Shown piece by piece: positions 1 to 5,830 of a DNA stretch of 12,483 bases. Where the stretch lies: NCBI GenBank assembly GCA_964344175.1, contig CAYFMI010000103.1, positions 1 to 12,483 on the forward strand, given 5' to 3'. The stretch comes from NIOZ-UU35 sp964344175 (lineage in GTDB: Bacteria; Chloroflexota; Anaerolineae; Anaerolineales; UBA11858). The position numbers and the translations under genes are program-made. The notes below the pieces were generated by a model. The model did not search any database. It saw only the letters and a list, made by a program, of their open reading frames with translations, and was not told the DNA's origin. Positions within the stretch are counted from its first letter, which is position 1, and the number at the start of each line of letters is the position of its first letter.

Positions 1-58
1 ACATAAAAGAAACTCCGTTTATTCCAATAGGGCTTGCGCAGTTCGTTGAACAAAGACC

Positions 59-111
59 CCGAAGAAAAGGTGCGCGAATGCCCCCACACGCCCTTACTTC
101 GGATGGTTTTT
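59..111 (+). terminator. Possible terminator hairpin left of the acyl-CoA dehydrogenase
   Basis: CCGAAG (59-64) can pair with CTTCGG (97-102), and several interior positions extend the stem imperfectly. TTTTT follows at 107-111. Read on the plus strand, this resembles an intrinsic terminator for a gene left of the window. On the minus strand, downstream of the dehydrogenase, the trailing T-run is poor (GGGGTCTTTG), so termination of that gene here is less convincing. The stem is long and imperfect, so the call is tentative. Confidence 0.35.
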
Positions 112-157
112 ATATCTCAACCACAGACTCTTAACATAAACCCAGTTTCGTCTCTTC

Positions 158-1330
158 TTACCGCAGGCCGGTCTCTAAGCGCGAGATAACCAACCGTTGA
201 ATTTCACTGGTGCCTTCATAAATCTCGGTGATCTTGGCATCGCGAAAATAGCGCTCAACCGGATATTCTTTGGAATATCCCATCCCGCCATGAATTTGCA
301 CCGCGGCATGGGCGCAAAACATAGCCGTCTCAGCAGCAAAGAGTTTTGCCATGGCCGCTTCGAGGGTATAACGCCCCCCGGTTTTCTTGCTGTTCTCTTT
401 CGCCATTGCTGCCTGATAAACCAAAAGACGCGCCGCCTCGATGCGTGTTTTCATATCGGCCAGCTTGAAGGCGATCCCTTGAAATTGGCCGATTTTCTGC
501 CCAAAGGCTTCACGCTCGCGCACATATTCGAGGCTGGCCTCGTAGGAGGCCTCGGCGATGCCCAGAGCTTGTGAGGCAATCCCAATGCGCCCGGCATCCA
601 AGACGGTCATCGCAATCTTGAAACCCTGGCCCTCCTCGCCCAGGCGGTGCGCAGCCGGGCAGCGATAATCTTCAAAAAGAATTTCGCTGGTTGCCGAAGC
701 GCGAATACCTAGTTTTGGTTCTTTCTTGCCGCGCGAGTAACCTGGCAAACTCGCGTCAATCAGAAAAGCCGTAATGCCGCGGTGGCCCTTATCGGGGTCG
801 GTCATGGTGAACAGCACTAAAAAATCGGCCACCGGCCCGCTGGTCACCCAAGATTTACGTCCATTGATGATGTAGTCATCTCCATCGCGCACGGCCCGGC
901 TGCGCATAGTAGCCGCGTCAGAGCCAGACATCGGCTCTGTCAACGAATAGGCCCCAATCTTTTCCCCGGAGGCCACCGGCAGCAAAAATTCCTGTTGCTG
1001 CTCAGGGGAGCCAAATTTTTGGATACCGTAGTTGAAAAGCGAATTATTCACCGACATGATTGTGCCGTGTGAGGCGTCTACTTTGCAAATTTCTTCGAGC
1101 GCCAGCACATAGGCCAGGGTGTCCATTCCGGCCCCGCCCAATTCCTCGGGGATTTCAATCCCCATAAAACCCATTTCCCCCATCTTCTTGATCGTTTCCA
1201 AAGGAAAATCACCACTCTCGTCGAACTCGGCAGCGATGGGCGCGATTTCTTTTTGGGCAAAATCACGTGCCGCCATACGGATCATCTCGTGTTCTTCTGA
1301 GAGCTTAAAATTTGGGCCAGCAGTTGACAT
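158..1330 (-). CDS. Acyl-CoA dehydrogenase (short/medium-chain, butyryl-CoA dehydrogenase-like)
   Basis: This FAD enzyme makes the trans-2,3 double bond in acyl-CoA, the first step of beta-oxidation, and passes electrons to an electron-transfer flavoprotein. All three family domains are present in 390 residues, the usual length. They are the N-terminal helical domain, the beta-barrel with the FAD/substrate motif 'SLTEPMSGSDA' and 'GRKSWVTSG', and the C-terminal helical domain. That last domain holds 'AFGQKIGQFQGI', 'QIHGGMGYSKEYPVER' and 'IYEGTSEIQ'. The glutamate of YEGTSE (E372) is the catalytic base position of short-chain-type enzymes. An upstream ATG at 1345 is in frame, but GGAGG lies 8 nt before the ATG at 1330, which I take as the start; the five extra codons contain that ribosome-binding site. 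Exact chain-length or branched-chain preference cannot be read from the sequence. It is transcribed divergently from the pilin-like gene. Confidence 0.93.
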   Translation of the reverse strand: MSTAGPNFKLSEEHEMIRMAARDFAQKEIAPIAAEFDESGDFPLETIKKMGEMGFMGIEIPEELGGAGMDTLAYVLALEEICKVDASHGTIMSVNNSLFNYGIQKFGSPEQQQEFLLPVASGEKIGAYSLTEPMSGSDAATMRSRAVRDGDDYIINGRKSWVTSGPVADFLVLFTMTDPDKGHRGITAFLIDASLPGYSRGKKEPKLGIRASATSEILFEDYRCPAAHRLGEEGQGFKIAMTVLDAGRIGIASQALGIAEASYEASLEYVREREAFGQKIGQFQGIAFKLADMKTRIEAARLLVYQAAMAKENSKKTGGRYTLEAAMAKLFAAETAMFCAHAAVQIHGGMGYSKEYPVERYFRDAKITEIYEGTSEIQRLVISRLETGLR

Positions 1331-1338
1331 TGTAGAAT

Positions 1339-1343
1339 CCTCC
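1339..1343 (-). promoter_or_regulatory. Shine-Dalgarno GGAGG deciding the dehydrogenase start
   Basis: GGAGG on the minus strand sits 8 nt before ATG at 1330. It lies inside the extra codons of the longer reading that begins at 1345, so the longer start would have its own ribosome site missing. This supports the shorter N-terminus (MSTAGP). Confidence 0.75.
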
Positions 1344-1404
1344 ATACGCGTATTGAAATTTTAGGCGAATCGGCCAAAACGATTGTAAAAAACAATTTGT
1401 TAAT

Positions 1405-1437
1405 TGGGGCGTTCACACAAAAAACGCCTCGCCCCAC
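1405..1437 (-). other. Alternative GC-rich stem-loops in the dehydrogenase leader
   Basis: On the minus strand, TGGGGCG can pair with a downstream CGCCCCA. Alternatively GGCGTT between them can pair with AACGCC. The two stems share the same right arm, so they are mutually exclusive. This falls in the predicted 5' leader of the acyl-CoA dehydrogenase. It does not match any riboswitch class that I recognise. It may simply be a structured leader. Confidence 0.25.
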
Positions 1438-1445
1438 CGAGAAAA

Positions 1446-1470
1446 ATTATAGCATGGGTTGGTCTCCCAT
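1446..1470 (-). promoter_or_regulatory. Candidate promoter (-10 TATAAT) for the acyl-CoA dehydrogenase, with interrupted inverted repeat
   Basis: A perfect TATAAT lies on the minus strand at 1451-1446, giving a leader of about 110 nt before the start at 1330. No good -35 hexamer is visible at 16-18 bp. Immediately upstream, ATGGG (1454-1458) and CCCAT (1466-1470) form a 5-bp interrupted inverted repeat where the -35/-10 spacer would be, which could be an activator or repressor site. The weak -35 would suit an activated promoter, but this is inference. Confidence 0.35.
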
Positions 1471-1653
1471 CTTAGCATAGGGGTTACTTTTCAATTCGCT
1501 AACAATTGCCAGATCGACATCATATCAAATTGATGAGGCAGAATGAATATGTTATCCTTAGAATGTCTTTACCCGATTAACATAGCTACATTGATTTCCA
1601 ATTTCGGATAATCTGTCATCGAACTGCGTACATCCTAATTGTTTCGATCTCTA

Positions 1654-1658
1654 GGGAG
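1654..1658 (+). promoter_or_regulatory. Shine-Dalgarno GGGAG deciding the pilin-like start
   Basis: GGGAG lies 7 nt before ATG at 1666. A longer in-frame reading begins with TTG at 1639 but has no comparable ribosome site, and its additional nine residues add nothing recognisable to a class III leader. I therefore use the ATG at 1666. Confidence 0.7.
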
Positions 1659-1665
1659 ACACCCT

Positions 1666-2361
1666 ATGTTTGCACATATGCACGTAAATGAACGCGGTCA
1701 GGGATTCGTCGAGGTTGGACTCATCCTGGTGTTGGTGGCTACTGTCACCATCCTATCGCTTACGGCTACCGGCACAAGTCTGCAAGAAGTTTATTGCCAG
1801 GCAGCAACCAGTCTGGGGAGCGACTCCAGCCGTTGCAGTGGAGAAAGGGTACTCTTCTCTGAAGACTTCACTGATCTTTCAGATTGGTATATTCCCTGGG
1901 GACAGTGGGAAATCTCAGATGATGCCTTATTTGGTAAACGGCACAGCGCTATTTTCGCCAAGAACTTCAGTGGCGAAGACTACCTTATCAACATTAATAC
2001 GGCCAACCTGGCTCAAGGAAATGGGTATGGTGTGTGGTTTCGGGCACAAAATCCAGATCGCCCTGAAGGCTATATTTTCCAGTATGACCCTGGCTACGAC
2101 GGCGGCTCATTTCTCTTCCGCAAATGGGTCGATGGTCATGAACTTTCACCGTTTGCACGGGTAAAGGTTCCCGGTTATGACTGGCACGGCGAAGATCATC
2201 AAGTGCAGATTTCTGTCGTTGGCGATACCTTTACGGCTTATGTCGATGGCGAAGAAGTCCTCAGCGCCAGCGATAGCACCTACACCGAGGGTACAATTGG
2301 AATACGCACCTGGGATAACACCCAGGCGACATTTGATGACATCACCGTTACAACCCCCTAA
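1666..2361 (+). CDS. Flp-type pilin N-terminus fused to a lectin-like (LamG/DUF1080-type) domain
   Basis: A protein of 231 residues in two parts. Residues 8-40 look like a class III (Flp/Tad) prepilin: a short charged leader ending in ERG, then QGFVEVG, then a hydrophobic helix (about 18-33). Cleavage after G11 would put E16 at position +5, as in Flp pilins, although the usual Tyr after that Glu is Val here. C44 and C57 could form a disulfide. Residues about 62-231 are a beta-rich domain opening with 'LFSEDFTDLSDW'. It contains 'GYGVWFRAQNPD', 'VQISVVGDTFTAYVDGEEV' and a terminal 'ATFDDITVTTP', the pattern of concanavalin-like jelly-roll domains that bind sugars or act as adhesins. Flp pilins are usually only 50-80 residues, so this would be a minor, decorated pilin or a surface protein using the pilin helix as anchor. 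No tad assembly genes are in the window. It probably shares a transcript with the gene 11 bp downstream. The fold assignment is by pattern only. Confidence 0.72.
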   Translation: MFAHMHVNERGQGFVEVGLILVLVATVTILSLTATGTSLQEVYCQAATSLGSDSSRCSGERVLFSEDFTDLSDWYIPWGQWEISDDALFGKRHSAIFAKNFSGEDYLININTANLAQGNGYGVWFRAQNPDRPEGYIFQYDPGYDGGSFLFRKWVDGHELSPFARVKVPGYDWHGEDHQVQISVVGDTFTAYVDGEEVLSASDSTYTEGTIGIRTWDNTQATFDDITVTTP

Positions 2362-2372
2362 AGGAAGTTCTC

Positions 2373-2810
2373 ATGTCACTCGAAAGATCACCATCTCTGG
2401 AAACATTTAAAGACGGCATGCCCAAAAAACTCCCCGATCAAAAAGCGCACCGCAAATGGCGCCGGGGAATCATCGCGGCTCTGGCCCTCATCGCGCTGGC
2501 TTTGGGGCTTTACAATTTCCTGCAAACAGATACCGCCGCTGTTATTGCAGGCACCGGAGCGGTCACAGGAACGGTCGTTGATGAAAACGGGCAGCCGGTG
2601 GCCGCGCAAATCTATATTCTGGGCAGCAAAGTGCGCGGGCAAGCCCAAGCTGATGGCACATTCCATATCGAAGATGTCTCCTCCGGTGTGCAATCCATCG
2701 CCGTTGCCTATCAAGGCTCTGGATTTGAATCTCCAGCCTTTGTCGTTGCCGGAGAGACGACCGATTTAGGAGAATTAAAATTCACTTCCACCCTTGAACC
2801 GCAACCCTAA
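2373..2810 (+). CDS. Single-span membrane protein with carboxypeptidase-regulatory-like beta domain
   Basis: A protein of 145 residues. A polar, basic N-terminus ending in RKWRR is followed by one hydrophobic helix (about 32-50), so the N-terminus should lie in the cytoplasm and the rest outside. Residues about 61-140 read 'GAVTGTVVDENGQPVAAQIYI ... ADGTFHIEDVSSGVQSIAV', the signature of the carboxypeptidase-regulatory-like / transthyretin-like beta-sandwich. This fold is common in surface and adhesion proteins and has no catalytic residues. The ATG has AAGGAAG 5 nt upstream and lies 11 bp after the pilin-like gene, so the two are very likely co-transcribed. Both are small, envelope-exposed beta domains on a single helix, which suggests partner surface proteins. 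No specific ligand can be inferred. Confidence 0.7.
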   Translation: MSLERSPSLETFKDGMPKKLPDQKAHRKWRRGIIAALALIALALGLYNFLQTDTAAVIAGTGAVTGTVVDENGQPVAAQIYILGSKVRGQAQADGTFHIEDVSSGVQSIAVAYQGSGFESPAFVVAGETTDLGELKFTSTLEPQP

Positions 2811-2878
2811 AAGCACTCTATACAATATTCGTACCCATCCTCTCCCGGGCTGAATTTGTTGGGAATCAGCTAAAAAGC

Positions 2879-5572
2879 ATGAAACTCAAATTATTTGTTC
2901 CCACAATTCTGTGGCTCATCCTAACGCAGACCACTTTCGCCCAGGCACAGACCGCTCCTGCGGTACGTTTCGGTGTGTATGACAACCCCCCTCTCATGGA
3001 GATCAGCCCCGAGGGGGAGGCGCAAGGGTTTGTAATTGATCTAATCGAAGCCATCGCCGCCGACCAGGGATGGGAACTGACCTATATTCCCTGTGAGTGG
3101 TTGTTCTGCCTGGAAATGCTGGAGGATGGGGATGTAGATTTGATGGGGGCAATTGCCTACTCTGAAGAACGCAGCCAACGCTTTGACTTCAGCCAGGAAA
3201 CTGTACTCAACAATTGGGGACAAGTTTTTACCTTGCATGATTCGCATATCGAATCAATCCTTGACTTGGATGGGAAACGGCTGGCGGTGCTGCCGGGAGA
3301 TATTCACACCGACGCCATCTTAAAAATGCTGGACAGTTTCGATGTGCATTCAATCATCATTGAAGCCACAGATTACAGCACCATTTTCGAATGGATCGAA
3401 ACGGAAAACGTGGATGCGGGAGTGGTAAACCACTTCTTTGCCATGCAGCATGGCGAAAAATCCAGCATTTACCAATCGCCCATCATTTTCAATCCCATTG
3501 AAGTACGCTTCGCAGCGACCAAAGGGCAGCATACCGAGTTACTGGCAACTATTGATGGGCAACTCCACGCCGCAAAAGCCGATTCGAACTCATTTTACTT
3601 CCAGGCCCTTGAAACCTGGTTTGGCGCCGGACCACAACCGTGGACATTGCCATCTTGGGCAATGTGGGTCGCGGCAGGCGGCCTGAGCATAACCGCGCTG
3701 TTTTTAATCATCACCTTCGTTTTGCGGCAACAGGTGCGCACCCGCACTCAAGATCTAGAAACCAGCCGCGAACGTTTCGAACTGGCCGTGCGCGGCACAA
3801 ATGTCGGTTTGTGGGATTGGCACATTCCCTCCAACGAAACCATATACGACGAACGCTGGGCAGAGATTATTGGTTACACCATCGCAGAGTTAACCCCTAC
3901 AAAATTAGTTACTTGGGAACGCCTCGTTCATCCTGATGATATTGATACCGCCAATGAAGTCCTGGAAGAGCATTTCGCTGGCGAGTTTGAGTACTACCAA
4001 TGCGAATATCGTATGAAACATAAAAGCGGACATTGGGTCTGGGTACTCGACCGCGGCAAAGTATTCGAGTGGGATGAAAACGGTAATCCCGTGCGCATGG
4101 CCGGCACCCACCTGGATGTCACCCAAAGGAAATTAGCCGAACAAGAAATCGAGAACAGTAAACAACTCTTTCAGTCTTTATTGGAGCAGTCCATTGAGGG
4201 CATCAGCGTTACCGACCTGGATGGCAACTACATAATCGTTAATAACGCCTTTTGTGTGCTAATGGGCTACTCTGAAAAAAAGTTATTAAAGATGAACGTC
4301 AGGGATTTGGTGCCTGAAAACATTGACCTCGAATTGTTTCCGAAAGTGGCCCGCGGGGGGCAAGGCACGCGCACAATTGCGTTACAACGCAAAGATGGCT
4401 CTCAGTTCTATGCTGAAGTGAGCGGATCGAGCATTCGCCTACAGAACGAACGCCTTGTGTTAGGGATCGTGCGCGATATCACCTCACGCATCGAGCAAGA
4501 GCAAGCCTTGAGAGAGAGCGAAGAGCGCCTACGCGGGCTTACCGAAGCCACCTTCGAAGCAATTTTCTTGTCCGAAAAGGGAGTTTGCCTGGAGCAAAAC
4601 CTGGCCGCCGAAAAAATGTTTGGCTACACACTAGAAGAAGCCATCGGCAAAATAGGCACAGAGTGGATCATACCCGAAGACCGCGACCTTGTTTTAGAAC
4701 ATATGCTGGCCGGGTTCGAAAGTCCCTATCAGGTAACAGCCCTGCGCAAAGATGGCAGCACTTTCCCGTGCGAGATTCGCGCCCGCATGATGCCCTACCA
4801 AGGCCGCCAGGTGCGGGTTACAGCATTACGCGATATCACCGAACAAGTCAAAGCCGAGCGATCTCTGCACAAGCGCGCGGAAGAAATGGCGGCCCTATAC
4901 CAGACGACATTAGACATCATAGCCCCGCACTCCCTCTCACAATTGTTAGAGACGATTGTAAAACGCGCAACCACTTTGCTGGATGGCACCGGCGGCGGTC
5001 TCTATTTATCCGATGCAGAGAAAAAGCAAGTTCGTTGTACCGTCAGCTATAACACACACCAGGATTACACCGGGACTGTATTAAACTTTGGCGAGGGAGC
5101 GGCTGGCGTCGTCGCTGTAACCGAAGAGCCGCTCGTCATCGACGACTACCGCACCTGGGGACATCGCGCCCAAGTTTATGAAGAAGAACAACCCTTCAGC
5201 GCGATTATCAGCGTCCCGATGCGCTGGCAAAACCAGGTCATCGGCGTGATCCATATTTTGCACAACACCGAAACCCGCAAATTCACCTCGAATGACCTGA
5301 ATTTACTATCATCCTTTGCCAATCAGGCTGCTATTGCTGTTGAAAACGCGCGCCTTTATGATGAACTTCAAAGTCACGCCGCAGTATTAGAGACGCGCGT
5401 GCGCGATCGCACCGAAGAACTCCAGGTGCTGGTCAACGCCATGGCCGGGCGCGAGAATCGTATGGCCGAACTTAAAAAGGTCATTCAACAACTTCGTCAA
5501 CAACTCCTCGACTCCGGGATACGACCATCAGCAGACGATCCGCTGAAAACCGATTTTGATCCACAACCATAA
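2879..5572 (+). CDS. Transmembrane sensor: periplasmic SBP-3 domain, three PAS, GAF, no kinase
   Basis: A protein of 897 residues with a cleavable signal peptide (1 to about 24, ending TTFAQAQ). A bacterial extracellular solute-binding domain of family 3 follows (about 28-246: 'VRFGVYDNPPLMEI', 'GFVIDLIEAIA', 'GDVDLMGAIAYSEER', 'DGKRLAVLPGD'), which likely binds an amino-acid-like small molecule. One membrane helix (about 258-282) leads to PAS domains at about 294-420, 426-540 and 545-655, a GAF domain at about 674-820, and a coiled coil. The protein ends in a module at 843-890 with 'NAMAGRE', 'RMAELKKVI' and 'ADDPLK'. I find no histidine-kinase H-box, no N/G boxes and no GGDEF, EAL or HD motif, so the signal must pass through another protein. 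C72 and C77 in the binding domain may form a disulfide. The start is fixed by the signal peptide; the ribosome site is weak. The 68-bp gap to the previous gene allows co-transcription. A strong hairpin follows. Confidence 0.88.
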   Translation: MKLKLFVPTILWLILTQTTFAQAQTAPAVRFGVYDNPPLMEISPEGEAQGFVIDLIEAIAADQGWELTYIPCEWLFCLEMLEDGDVDLMGAIAYSEERSQRFDFSQETVLNNWGQVFTLHDSHIESILDLDGKRLAVLPGDIHTDAILKMLDSFDVHSIIIEATDYSTIFEWIETENVDAGVVNHFFAMQHGEKSSIYQSPIIFNPIEVRFAATKGQHTELLATIDGQLHAAKADSNSFYFQALETWFGAGPQPWTLPSWAMWVAAGGLSITALFLIITFVLRQQVRTRTQDLETSRERFELAVRGTNVGLWDWHIPSNETIYDERWAEIIGYTIAELTPTKLVTWERLVHPDDIDTANEVLEEHFAGEFEYYQCEYRMKHKSGHWVWVLDRGKVFEWDENGNPVRMAGTHLDVTQRKLAEQEIENSKQLFQSLLEQSIEGISVTDLDGNYIIVNNAFCVLMGYSEKKLLKMNVRDLVPENIDLELFPKVARGGQGTRTIALQRKDGSQFYAEVSGSSIRLQNERLVLGIVRDITSRIEQEQALRESEERLRGLTEATFEAIFLSEKGVCLEQNLAAEKMFGYTLEEAIGKIGTEWIIPEDRDLVLEHMLAGFESPYQVTALRKDGSTFPCEIRARMMPYQGRQVRVTALRDITEQVKAERSLHKRAEEMAALYQTTLDIIAPHSLSQLLETIVKRATTLLDGTGGGLYLSDAEKKQVRCTVSYNTHQDYTGTVLNFGEGAAGVVAVTEEPLVIDDYRTWGHRAQVYEEEQPFSAIISVPMRWQNQVIGVIHILHNTETRKFTSNDLNLLSSFANQAAIAVENARLYDELQSHAAVLETRVRDRTEELQVLVNAMAGRENRMAELKKVIQQLRQQLLDSGIRPSADDPLKTDFDPQP

Positions 5573-5830
5573 CGTTAGCAGTTTTGCATTTGCGAGAGGA
5601 AAGCCCGAAAATAGGGTGTCTGGGGTGCTTTGCACCCCAGACACCCTATTTTCGGTAAATTTTTAACGATCTACGTAAACCCTAAACGTATCAAATGGTT
5701 ACACGGAATGTCGAGTACAATAAAGTCCCCAAATTGATGCGTCACTCAAACGCAGGAATTTCCTTCTGATTTTGAACAACACTAAAAATCAATTCGCCGC
5801 AGTTAGACACACAGTAATGCAGGACAATAT
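5573..5830. other. Intergenic region between the two sensor genes
   Basis: 258 bp. The first part carries the perfect hairpin terminator (5605-5655). The remaining roughly 165 bp are AT-rich and presumably contain the promoter of the second sensor. I see TACAAT near 5713 but no -35 at the right distance, so I assign none. AGGA lies 6 nt before the ATG at 5831. Confidence 0.5.
5605..5664 (+). terminator. Perfect 24-bp hairpin with T-run: intrinsic terminator
   Basis: Arms 5605-5628 and 5632-5655 are exact reverse complements, separated by a 3-nt TTT loop. The sequence TAAATTTTT follows (5656-5664). It starts 32 nt after the stop codon of the first sensor, the right place for a rho-independent terminator. 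The stem is much longer than typical terminators (about 7-12 bp) and has no mismatch, so it could also be a dispersed palindromic element serving as a terminator. Confidence 0.75.

Larger units (their letters stand above)
1346..1653. other. Divergent intergenic region between dehydrogenase and pilin-like gene
   Basis: About 310 bp without a supported gene. It holds the candidate minus-strand TATAAT, the GC-rich leader hairpin near 1405-1437, and two short AT-rich near-palindromes: AACAATTTGTT near 1391-1401 and ATCAAATTGAT near 1525-1535. Either could be an operator. For the plus-strand gene I see only a GATAAT-like hexamer around 1608 without a matching -35, so I do not assign a promoter. 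No terminator is needed between divergent genes and none is seen. Confidence 0.5.

Noticed and set aside
197..574. A 125-codon plus-strand reading frame inside the acyl-CoA dehydrogenase
   Set aside because: It is antisense to the conserved C-terminal half of the dehydrogenase and has no family features.
1639..1665. TTG start giving a nine-residue longer pilin-like protein
   Set aside because: No ribosome site precedes it, while GGGAG is well placed for the ATG at 1666.
2794..2826. TTGAAC and TACAAT as a separate promoter for the first sensor
   Set aside because: The spacing is about 21 bp and the -35 overlaps the end of the preceding gene; support is too weak to call.
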